From: Moraxellaceae bacterium
Lineage (GTDB): Bacteria; Pseudomonadota; Gammaproteobacteria; Pseudomonadales; Ketobacteraceae
Direction: 5' to 3'
Assembly: GCA_002402125.1 (NCBI GenBank)
Contig: NVVG01000123.1
Span: 1-8,364, forward strand
DNA length: 8,364 nucleotides
A model generated the notes under the pieces. The model saw only the letters and a program-made list of their open reading frames with translations, made no database searches and was not told the origin of the DNA. Every line of letters starts with the position of its first letter. The stretch's first letter is position 1. The position numbers and the translations under genes were made by a program. This document shows, in pieces, positions 1 to 5,805 of the stretch.

Positions 1-21
1 TAGTGTTAAAACAAGTGATAT

Positions 22-231
22 TTGCCTCAGGATAATCCTGTAGGTAATGTGTTAAAAAAACTCCCCCCTGATTCAACAATTCCTTGGCATCGCGTATTGA
101 ACAGTCAGGGGAAATTATCGTTTCCTGAAGGTAGCGAACCCTGGTTGCGGCAAAAACAGCGGCTTGAATTAGAAGGGATACTTTTCCTCAATGGAAAAAT
201 CAGCCTAAGCCACTATCTCTGGCAACCGTAG
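22..231 (+). pseudogene. Alkyltransferase-like protein (ATL, MGMT family), C-terminal part only; 5' end missing or frameshifted
   Basis: The readable protein segment contains VGNVLKKLP and then PWHRVLNSQGK, the DNA-binding and active-site region of the O6-alkylguanine-DNA alkyltransferase fold. Tryptophan stands where true MGMT enzymes have the alkyl-acceptor cysteine (PCHR). That is the hallmark of ATL proteins, which bind O6-alkylguanine and flag it for nucleotide excision repair without removing the alkyl group. The C-terminus (LEGILFLNGKISL...W) also fits the family. Intact ATLs are about 100 residues or more and begin with a helix and a YGQ-type segment. Here the frame has stops at 1-3, 7-9 and 16-18, and the only start is a TTG at 22 with no ribosome site. 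The N-terminal third is therefore absent from this frame. Another frame (3-32) reads VLKQVIFASG, faintly like the missing YGQVAxLAG segment, so a small deletion or frameshift is possible. Family assignment is confident; pseudogene status is inferred. Only 7 bases separate it from the convergent ampG. Confidence 0.7.
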
Positions 232-238
232 CTACCGC

Positions 239-1606
239 TTAAGCAGTATTCATTGCTGCTTTGATCTCTACCCTTTTTTCTCGCCACATCAAATATATTG
301 CCAATATAATGGCAGGTATGCCCAATACCGAGGCATAAACAAAAAACCACTGGTAACCACTACCATCGACTATTACGCCGGAAAAACCACCAATGAATTT
401 TCCGGGCAGTGTCATAATTGAACTAAATAGCGCATATTGGGTTGCGGTATAACTCTTATTGCACAGACTGGATAGGTATGCGATAAACACCACATTAGAG
501 ATGCCACCCGCAAGATTATCCGCACTGATAACGGTAGCTAACAAAGCCAGATCATGGGGTTGCCCAGCCATCCAGGCAAAAACTAGATTTGTTACCGATA
601 CCATCACTGCACCAATCACCAACGGCTTAAACAATCCAAAATGCACTACCAGCACCCCACCTATAGCGGAACCTGCAATGGTCATGAAAAAGCCAAATAT
701 TTTAGCCACCGATGCAATTTCCGTTTTTTGGTAACCCATATCTAAATAAAACGGGTTAGCCATCACCCCCATGGTAATGTCACTGATGCGGAACACCGAA
801 ATAAATAATAAAATCAATAATGCGTACCAACCGTTGCGCTGGAAAAATTCTACAAACGGGGTAACTACCGATACTAAAAACCAGGTGATACGTTTTTTAG
901 GAAGAATATAGGGTATAGAAGGAAAACGATCCGCAAATTTCACCACCCTTTCTTCTAGCTCATGGGTTTCCTTCTGTTCCTCAACAATAGGCTCTTTCAC
1001 CACCAAGGTGGTTATAATTCCCACTAACATAAAGCCTGCCATAACCAAATAGGCGGTTTCCCAATCCGCCCAATCTGCAATGTAAAACGCACCAGCTCCC
1101 GCCACCAACATAGCCAACCGATAACCAAAAATATACGTCGCCGCCATAGAGGCTTGATACTCAGGCCCCACAGCCTCAATGCGATACGCATCAATACAAA
1201 TATCTTGCGTTGCAGAACAAAGTGCAACCAATACTGCGAGTTGAACAAATGTCTCAAGGTGATTTACCGGGTCTATCATTGCCATACTGGCTATACCAGC
1301 TGCAATACCAATCTGAGCAAATAACATCCAGCCACGTCGCTGCCCTAACCATCGTGTCAGAATTGGAATAGCCTTACTATCGACAACGGGAGCCCAAAAA
1401 AACTTAATCGAAAAAAGAATACCAACCCAACTAAAAAAACCAATGGTCGACCGACTAATGCCCTCATCCCGCAACCATGCTGATAGTGTTGAAAAAACCA
1501 GCAAATACGGCAAACCTGCAGAAAATCCAAAAAACAACATCGCAATAACACGGGGGTGCTTATAGGACAGTAAGGACTGTCGCCAACTTAATCTATGTTC
1601 GCTCAT
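239..1606 (-). CDS. ampG: AmpG-type muropeptide permease (major facilitator superfamily)
   Basis: This is a 455-residue, very hydrophobic inner-membrane protein of the AmpG/PAT1 branch of the MFS. AmpG imports anhydro-muropeptides (GlcNAc-anhMurNAc with or without peptide) from the periplasm for peptidoglycan recycling, and in many gammaproteobacteria it controls AmpC beta-lactamase induction through AmpR. Diagnostic stretches are FFGFSAGLPYLL (about residues 25-36), AWLRDEGIS (43-51), KFFWAPVVD (68-76) and SATQDICIDAYR (131-142). A charged cytoplasmic loop near residues 205-230 (PIVEEQKETHELEERVV) separates the two halves. The length is slightly below that of the E. coli protein, which has extra C-terminal sequence. 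The start is fixed by a TGA codon directly upstream of the ATG; the ribosome site is weak. The gene stands alone, divergent from the response regulator and convergent with the ATL remnant. No ampC, ampR or ampD lies nearby, so a link to beta-lactam response cannot be judged here. Confidence 0.9.
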   Translation of the reverse strand: MSEHRLSWRQSLLSYKHPRVIAMLFFGFSAGLPYLLVFSTLSAWLRDEGISRSTIGFFSWVGILFSIKFFWAPVVDSKAIPILTRWLGQRRGWMLFAQIGIAAGIASMAMIDPVNHLETFVQLAVLVALCSATQDICIDAYRIEAVGPEYQASMAATYIFGYRLAMLVAGAGAFYIADWADWETAYLVMAGFMLVGIITTLVVKEPIVEEQKETHELEERVVKFADRFPSIPYILPKKRITWFLVSVVTPFVEFFQRNGWYALLILLFISVFRISDITMGVMANPFYLDMGYQKTEIASVAKIFGFFMTIAGSAIGGVLVVHFGLFKPLVIGAVMVSVTNLVFAWMAGQPHDLALLATVISADNLAGGISNVVFIAYLSSLCNKSYTATQYALFSSIMTLPGKFIGGFSGVIVDGSGYQWFFVYASVLGIPAIILAIYLMWREKRVEIKAAMNTA

Positions 1607-1757
1607 TCAGCATTACCCACAACCAATGAAACCTCAAAAAAACCGCTACTAAAGATAGTACGCCAAGTAACACCGCTCCATCCTATAGGAAAAACACCAT
1701 ATCACCAAAATTCTACTAATAATCAGAGACCTACTTCGCACTAACAATTCACTAAAC

Positions 1758-1766
1758 TGCTATTAT
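1758..1766 (+). promoter_or_regulatory. Possible extended -10 promoter for the response regulator
   Basis: TGC followed directly by TATTAT (five of six matches to TATAAT) forms an extended -10 element about 75 bases upstream of the regulator's ATG. A poor -35 (TTCGCA, 1735-1740) is 20 bases away, which is too far, so recognition would rest on the extended -10. The 235-base gap with ampG must hold divergent promoters, but this one is only a motif match. Confidence 0.3.
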
Positions 1767-1841
1767 CCAGCTAGACAGATAAGCATCTATCTACCACACT
1801 ACCTACCAAACGATAGTAAACTTAAACAACGAATTGATTTT

Positions 1842-2834
1842 ATGCCAAACGCAGACCTTCCGATTATGGTTGTTGACGACGCCCGTTTTAGTGGCGCCGT
1901 TATCACCAGAACAATAAGAGCCGCTGGGTACAAAGATGTTAGGACTGCCAATAGCGCAATAAATGCACTTGCAGCATTAGAAGACCGCCCCGTCAGTGTC
2001 TTAATCGCAGACTGGCTGATGCCAGAAATGGACGGTTTAGAGCTTGCTGGACGCGTCCGTCAGCTTGATGAGGCGACCAATCATTTCACCTACATCATAT
2101 TGCTGACAGCCAAAGAAGGTTCCAAATTCCTTACCCAAGCCTTTGATAACGGCATCGATGACTTTATTAACAAATCCGTAATGAACCAACAGTTATTACC
2201 ACGGGTATATGCCGCTGATCGTTTGGCAGGCATTCAAAACAGGTTGTTACGCGAAAACCAATTATTGATTGAATCCAATCAGCGACTGAAGAAAAACAGC
2301 ATACTGGACCCGTTAACGGGCTTAGGCAATTTACAATATGCTGTGCACCGCTTAGATGATGCGATGAAACATTCAGAATCACGGGGTGGGGCTACCTGTT
2401 TTTTGCTTATCAACATTGATAATTACGCCGAATTAAAACGAACCCATGATAAGCAAATCCTTAGACAAATAATTGTTGCTGTTGGACGTCGACTACGCCA
2501 ACTGGTAAGACCACTTGATATTGTCTGCCGTACCGCTACCGATGAGTTTGCAATAATCACTCACCAAGATGATATTCAGCATTGCAACGCAACAACCTAC
2601 CGCCGTATTTATGATGCCCTAAATGTAAAACCCATTAAAACATCAAAAGGTTTTGTGTCTATTAAAGCAGCAATGTGTATGTCCGCCGCGGACGAATCTA
2701 CATCTTTCCCTAAACCGGAAAAGATGATTGCTGTCACCAAACACCAAATCAACCAGGCTCGTAACACAGGCCGTTTGATGGTGATAAAATGGCGCTCTCC
2801 AAAAAAAGCGGATAACCACAATAATACGGTATAA
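1842..2834 (+). CDS. Response regulator: CheY-like receiver plus degenerate GGDEF domain with retained I-site
   Basis: This is a 330-residue cytoplasmic two-domain protein. The receiver (about residues 6-125) has all key residues: acidic pair D12/D13, phospho-acceptor D57 in LIADWLMPEMDG, T89 and K111. A coiled-coil-like linker (about 126-152) leads to a GGDEF-family domain opening with DPLTGLGN (156-163). The domain is degenerate. By alignment to PleD, the first metal-binding Asp is N191 (INIDNY), the substrate-binding Asn is K199, and the signature reads A232-T-D-E-F236. Diguanylate cyclase activity is therefore unlikely. The allosteric c-di-GMP site RxxD is present as R223-P-L-D226, exactly five residues before the signature. 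This suggests a c-di-GMP-binding output controlled by phosphorylation. There is no EAL, HD-GYP or DNA-binding domain. The ribosome site is weak. No histidine kinase is adjacent, so the partner is unknown. Domain calls are confident; the effector role is inferred. Confidence 0.85.
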   Translation: MPNADLPIMVVDDARFSGAVITRTIRAAGYKDVRTANSAINALAALEDRPVSVLIADWLMPEMDGLELAGRVRQLDEATNHFTYIILLTAKEGSKFLTQAFDNGIDDFINKSVMNQQLLPRVYAADRLAGIQNRLLRENQLLIESNQRLKKNSILDPLTGLGNLQYAVHRLDDAMKHSESRGGATCFLLINIDNYAELKRTHDKQILRQIIVAVGRRLRQLVRPLDIVCRTATDEFAIITHQDDIQHCNATTYRRIYDALNVKPIKTSKGFVSIKAAMCMSAADESTSFPKPEKMIAVTKHQINQARNTGRLMVIKWRSPKKADNHNNTV

Positions 2835-2835
2835 T
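2830..2835 (+). promoter_or_regulatory. Perfect TATAAT, possible -10 for panE
   Basis: TATAAT lies across the stop codon of the preceding regulator gene, about 85 bases before the panE ATG. No reasonable -35 is seen 16-18 bases upstream (the sequence there is AGCGGA-like) and there is no extended TGn, so this is a weak prediction in AT-rich DNA. Confidence 0.25.
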
Positions 2836-2868
2836 TAGCTGTCTTTTATTCCTTATTACCCGCTTCTC

Positions 2869-2896
2869 CTCATAGCTAGGAACTCATAGCCAGAGT
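2869..2896 (+). repeat. Imperfect 14-bp tandem repeat in the panE leader
   Basis: Two adjacent 14-base units (2869-2882 and 2883-2896) both start with CTCATAGC and match at 10 of 14 positions. They lie between the response regulator and panE. The function is unknown and chance is possible. Confidence 0.35.
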
Positions 2897-2920
2897 CAGT
2901 TCGCTTATGCTTATTTCTAT

Positions 2921-3955
2921 ATGCTAGACAATCACTGGTATATTCTCGGCGCCGGCTCTATTGGTTGCCTATTTTCCTGCATGTTTCAACGGGCCAATAT
3001 TCATTCGACACTTCTTGTTCGACCCCAGCTTGTTCAACCCCCAATAGCTCGGCACAAAGCGCAAACTCACTCACCACCCGTTGCTAAAAGCACAAAAGCA
3101 ATCTCTTTTACCTTTCTTGATGGTAGTAGTCAGTGCATTTCGGTCGACACACAAGCAACCGATTGCACCCAACCGCCAATACGCCAACTACTACTCACTA
3201 CCAAAGCACACCAAAGCCAGCAAGCCATTAACGATATCAAGTCCCGACTAACCAAGGATGCAATTATCGTAGTCATGCAAAATGGCATGGGAGTAGCCGA
3301 GCAATTACAAGCGCAACTACCCCACTGCACGATTATTGTTGCCACCACCACTGAGGGAGCCAATCGCCCCACAGAAAACGCGGTGATTCATGCAGGCAGT
3401 GGGGAAACGTGGATAGGTAATCTCGTATCATCTAATCAACCTGACGACATAGCGCTAAGCACTGCCCACAACATTGCCCACAACATTGACCAGAGTTCAG
3501 CCCAAAACATGTCGCAATGTATAGTCCAGCAATGGCAAAGAACAGGCTTATCAATCCAATACGACCAGAACATTTCGCTGCGGATATGGATTAAACTCGC
3601 CGTTAATAGTGCGATCAACCCATTAACTGTCAAATACCAATGTGCCAACGGAGCCCTACTGGACAACCCAGAAGCCCTGGCGCTGATGCAAAAGATCTGC
3701 CTAGAATTAAAAGATGTTATGACAGCGAAAAATATTCCCATCACAACCGACCTGTTTTCTACTGTAAAACAGGTCGCTCGAAACACCCAAAATAATATCT
3801 CGTCAATGCTTCAGGATCACAGAAATCATCGCCCTACAGAAATCCATTATATTAACGGTTACGTCGTTACCCAGGGGCAGCGGCTGAATATCCCCACCCC
3901 TATTAACCAAGCACTAATACAAGAAATCGACAATATGGCATACCAAAAAAGCTAA
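2921..3955 (+). CDS. panE: 2-dehydropantoate 2-reductase (ketopantoate reductase)
   Basis: The enzyme reduces 2-dehydropantoate to D-pantoate with NADPH, a step of pantothenate (vitamin B5) and CoA synthesis in the cytoplasm. The N-terminal Rossmann fold has the nucleotide loop LGAGSIG (residues 9-15). It is followed by LLTTKAHQ (91-98), VVMQNGMG (117-124), TTEGANR (143-149) and AGSGETWIG (158-166). The C-terminal helical domain has IKLAVNSAINPLT (224-236) with probable catalytic K225, and TEIHYINGY (306-314) with E307, the usual substrate-binding glutamate. At 344 residues it is longer than the roughly 300 of E. coli PanE. Part of the excess is a four-residue-periodic insert (AHNI-AHNI-DQSS-AQNM, 182-197) between the Rossmann part and the catalytic lysine, and part is a polar stretch at about 40-60. 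The start is the first ATG before the Rossmann strand, with a poor ribosome site. It converges on the next ORF with a 9-base gap. Confidence 0.9.
   Translation: MLDNHWYILGAGSIGCLFSCMFQRANIHSTLLVRPQLVQPPIARHKAQTHSPPVAKSTKAISFTFLDGSSQCISVDTQATDCTQPPIRQLLLTTKAHQSQQAINDIKSRLTKDAIIVVMQNGMGVAEQLQAQLPHCTIIVATTTEGANRPTENAVIHAGSGETWIGNLVSSNQPDDIALSTAHNIAHNIDQSSAQNMSQCIVQQWQRTGLSIQYDQNISLRIWIKLAVNSAINPLTVKYQCANGALLDNPEALALMQKICLELKDVMTAKNIPITTDLFSTVKQVARNTQNNISSMLQDHRNHRPTEIHYINGYVVTQGQRLNIPTPINQALIQEIDNMAYQKS
3464..3511 (+). repeat. In-frame 12-bp tandem repeat within panE
   Basis: GCCCACAACATT occurs twice in perfect tandem (3464-3475, 3476-3487). After one diverged unit a third degenerate copy, GCCCAAAACATG, follows (3500-3511), still in 12-base phase. 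It encodes AHNI-AHNI-DQSS-AQNM in a surface-type insert. Twelve-base units keep the reading frame whatever the copy number. Confidence 0.75.
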
Positions 3956-3964
3956 GGTGCGCAG

Positions 3965-4306
3965 CTAACCAACGTCATCATAACTAGGTTGGTCATATCC
4001 ACCGCCAAACCCATAATAAACATCGGGTGGATGTATTTCTGTTAGCCGCTCAATTGCCTGCTGTGCGTAGCGCTGACACGATTGCTCTAGACTCGCCCTA
4101 TTGTCTTGTCCAACACAAAGCACATATACAACGTTCGCAGTGGCTTCCTGCTGGCCCAACACATACTCTTCGTAGGCCTTCCCTCTATGGGACAATGCCG
4201 TGCTCACCGACGCATCCAGCAATGCCTTTAGCTGATCTTCATGTATTTCCATACTCTTTAATCTATTCAAATTATCCATACTATTTATATGACCCATATG
4301 ATCCAT
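3965..4306 (-). CDS. Unrecognised small hypothetical protein (113 aa)
   Basis: I do not recognise the family. The predicted product is soluble and somewhat acidic, with no signal peptide or convincing membrane segment. A helix-prone centre (HEDQLKALLDASVSTALSHRGKAYEEYVLGQQ, then SLEQSCQRYAQQAIERL) is followed by a Gly/Tyr/Asp-rich tail (YYGFGGGYDQPSYDDVG). Two cysteines are present (VLCVGQD and EQSCQRY). The Met/His-rich start is doubtful: GAGG sits only two bases before the first ATG, and later in-frame ATGs exist, the most protein-like being Met19 (4250-4252), which would give 95 residues. The minus frame is preferred over the overlapping plus-strand reading because its composition looks like a real soluble protein, while the plus reading is Pro/Tyr-rich and low in charge. 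It converges on panE with 9 bases between stops, which suggests a compact real gene. Confidence 0.55.
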   Translation of the reverse strand: MDHMGHINSMDNLNRLKSMEIHEDQLKALLDASVSTALSHRGKAYEEYVLGQQEATANVVYVLCVGQDNRASLEQSCQRYAQQAIERLTEIHPPDVYYGFGGGYDQPSYDDVG

Positions 4307-4536
4307 TGCCTCATCTTTAACCTATAGATGAACACTACTCGAGAACATCGTAAATTTATTTAGGACATCTCAAAAATGATTTTTTACCGTGATAGCGTCG
4401 TCAGTTTATTGCTACCACAAAAAATTTCTAATTTTTAGAGGTGCTCTTTATTACGTTCCTAAATTCAATAAACCCAAAACAGGCCGCCCAACAATCTACC
4501 CCAATTAGAGCGCTGTGATAAAATTTCATTGATACA

Positions 4537-4564
4537 TTTTTAGCTTTACATTTTCAGCTTTACA
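4537..4564 (+). repeat. 14-bp tandem repeat upstream of the cobalamin operon
   Basis: Two abutting 14-base units (4537-4550 and 4551-4564) differ at one base and each ends in AGCTTTACA. The preceding 14 bases (4523-4536) match at about 9 of 14 positions and may be a decayed third unit. It could be a repeated regulator-binding site or a chance slippage duplication; nothing here distinguishes them. Confidence 0.55.
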
Positions 4565-4575
4565 ACTCGCTCAGT

Positions 4576-4605
4576 TCAACAACTCCAGCAGCCCTCTCCT
4601 ATAAC
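4576..4605 (+). promoter_or_regulatory. Weak sigma70-like promoter candidate for the cobalamin operon
   Basis: TCAACA (4576-4581, four of six to TTGACA) and TATAAC (4600-4605, five of six to TATAAT) are separated by 18 bases. It lies just after the 14-bp repeats and about 90 bases before the first ATG. It overlaps the 8-bp inverted repeat, whose left arm falls in the spacer. This is a motif match only. Confidence 0.25.
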
Positions 4606-4624
4606 TACACCAATTAGGCTGCTG
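4586..4624 (+). other. 8-bp perfect inverted repeat in the cobalamin operon leader
   Basis: CAGCAGCC (4586-4593) and GGCTGCTG (4617-4624) are perfect complements separated by 23 bases. It is not a classical terminator: the loop is long and no U-run follows (the next bases are CAAATTTG). It could be an operator with symmetric half sites, a leader hairpin, or chance. Confidence 0.4.
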
Positions 4625-4696
4625 CAAATTTGACCCTGAACAACTTAACCCGTACAGTGCCAGCCATCAACAATTAATGCTCAATGGGGACTACAC

Positions 4697-5263
4697 ATGG
4701 GTCATCGTCTTTCAAAAATATACACACGTACCGGCGATGACGGAACAACCGGTCTAGGTGACGGCTCCAGAATTGAAAAAGACAACGTAAGAGTAGAAGC
4801 ATATGGCGCCGTTGACGAATTAAATAGTTGCATTGGTATGGTAATTTCACAATTATTTTCTTCTTTGATGGATAATTGTTCTTTCCCTCTACAGGATTGG
4901 TTGTCGGATATACAACACGATCTTTTTGACCTTGGCGGCGAACTCAGCATCCCCAATCACACCTCGCTAACCGCCAATCCAATCGACCAGTTAGAAGAAC
5001 AAATTGACACCATGAACAAGCAGCTACCCATGTTAAAAGAGTTTATCTTACCCGGCGGCAACCAGGCCGCAGCTACCTGCCACTTAGCAAGAACCGTTTG
5101 TCGTCGAGCAGAACGCAATGTTTATACACTGTCTAAAAGTTCAACAGTTAACCCTTTTAGTTTAAAATATTTAAATCGCTTATCCGATTGGTTATTTGTT
5201 GCCGCTCGCATCATTGCCCGCTTGGATAATGGCACCGAGGTCATGTGGAACCGTCAACGCTAA
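4697..5263 (+). CDS. pduO: PduO-type ATP:cob(I)alamin adenosyltransferase
   Basis: The enzyme transfers the 5'-deoxyadenosyl group of ATP to the cobalt of cob(I)alamin or cob(I)inamide, giving the coenzyme form. The 188-residue length is normal for a stand-alone PduO/MMAB-type trimeric enzyme. The N-terminal ATP-binding signature IYTRTGDDGTTGLGDGSR spans residues 8-25, followed by EAYGAVDELNS (34-44). The C-terminal family segment runs from LPGGNQAAATCHLARTVCRRAERN (118-141) to LNRLSDWLFVAARIIAR. The start follows GGGGA at six-base spacing and matches the usual MGxRLSKIYTRTG start of the family. It is the first gene of the operon; its TAA shares one base with the ATG of cobU (TAATG). It is unrelated in sequence to the CobA/BtuR-type adenosyltransferase with the same activity. 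The symbol names the family and does not imply propanediol use. Confidence 0.93.
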   Translation: MGHRLSKIYTRTGDDGTTGLGDGSRIEKDNVRVEAYGAVDELNSCIGMVISQLFSSLMDNCSFPLQDWLSDIQHDLFDLGGELSIPNHTSLTANPIDQLEEQIDTMNKQLPMLKEFILPGGNQAAATCHLARTVCRRAERNVYTLSKSSTVNPFSLKYLNRLSDWLFVAARIIARLDNGTEVMWNRQR

Positions 5264-5772
5264 TGCGCGAATTAATACTTGGCGGCGCACGCTCAGGCAA
5301 AAGCCGAATGGCGGAATTAAAAGCAAAAAACAGTGGCCTTAGTGTTACCTATATTGCCACCGCAACAATCTACGATGACGAAATGCTACAGAGAGTGGAT
5401 CGCCACAAAAACGACCGCCCCAAAAACTGGACATTAATTGAAGAACCCATTTATTTGGCAGATGCAATTTCGTCCATTGCCTCTCACCACTGCGTTATCA
5501 TTGACTGCCTTACTCTGTGGGTTACCAACTTACTGATGAAAGAGGATGACGCATTATTTGCTGAGCAAAAAATAGCGCTAATAGATGCTTTTCGCAACAG
5601 CCAATGCCACCTGATACTGGTGAGCAATGAAACGGGTATGGGAGTAATACCATTAGGCCAAGTCACACGGCGTTTTGTGGATGAGTCCGGTTGGTTGCAC
5701 CAAGAAATTGCCAGCATCGCCGATCAAGTAACATTATCGGTCGCAGGACTGCCACTTATTTTAAAGCCGTAA
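5263..5772 (+). CDS. cobU: Adenosylcobinamide kinase / adenosylcobinamide-phosphate guanylyltransferase
   Basis: This bifunctional cytoplasmic enzyme phosphorylates adenosylcobinamide and then transfers GMP from GTP to give adenosylcobinamide-GDP, the activated corrin half for CobS. The P-loop GGARSGKS (residues 7-14) sits at the N-terminus as in all CobU/CobP proteins. The segment DDEMLQRVDRHKNDRPKNW (38-56) carries H48, the likely guanylylated histidine (His46 in Salmonella CobU). It is followed by CVIIDCLTLWVTNLL, the Walker-B-like region, and VSNETGMGVIPLGQVTRRFVDESGWLHQ, a family block. I choose the ATG at 5263 (169 residues), because it gives the usual start just before the first strand and overlaps the pduO stop by one base. 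The GTG at 5245 would add six residues unlike the family. There is no strong ribosome site of its own, so coupling to pduO translation is likely. A 33-base gap precedes cobT. Confidence 0.93.
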   Translation: MRELILGGARSGKSRMAELKAKNSGLSVTYIATATIYDDEMLQRVDRHKNDRPKNWTLIEEPIYLADAISSIASHHCVIIDCLTLWVTNLLMKEDDALFAEQKIALIDAFRNSQCHLILVSNETGMGVIPLGQVTRRFVDESGWLHQEIASIADQVTLSVAGLPLILKP

Positions 5773-5805
5773 TTAACAACACCTATTGAGTAACGAGAAT
5801 TTACT

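Larger units (their letters stand above)
4307..4696. other. 390-base gene-free region upstream of the cobalamin operon
   Basis: This is AT-rich sequence with no convincing ORF on either strand. It must hold the promoters of the minus-strand hypothetical gene and of the cobalamin operon. Visible structures are an AT-only inverted repeat (4420-4426/4430-4436, three-base loop), a 14-bp tandem repeat (4537-4564) and an 8-bp GC-rich inverted repeat (4586-4593/4617-4624). The conserved B12-box-like end and GGTGAAA-type core expected of a cobalamin riboswitch were not found. Near the right end GGGGA (4686-4690) is a good ribosome site for the first operon gene. Confidence 0.7.

Noticed and set aside
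4027..4320. 97-residue plus-strand reading overlapping the minus-strand hypothetical gene
   Set aside because: Pro/Tyr-rich, poor in charged residues, no ribosome site and no recognisable domain; looks like the antisense shadow of the 3965-4306 gene.
4420..4436. AT-only hairpin as a transcription terminator
   Set aside because: Seven A/T pairs with a three-base loop and no GC in the stem; too weak, and no gene ends close upstream on either strand.
4514..4529. CRP-like site beginning TGTGA
   Set aside because: The left half matches, but the bases after the six-base spacer (TTCAT) do not resemble TCACA.
4307..4696. Cobalamin riboswitch expected upstream of the B12 operon
   Set aside because: Looked for the B12-box-like 3' end and the conserved core strings on the plus strand; none recognised. 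A covariance-model search would settle it.
5245..5262. GTG start six codons upstream for cobU
   Set aside because: The extra residues (EPSTL) are not typical of CobU, and the ATG at 5263 gives the normal N-terminus and a TAATG overlap with the preceding stop.
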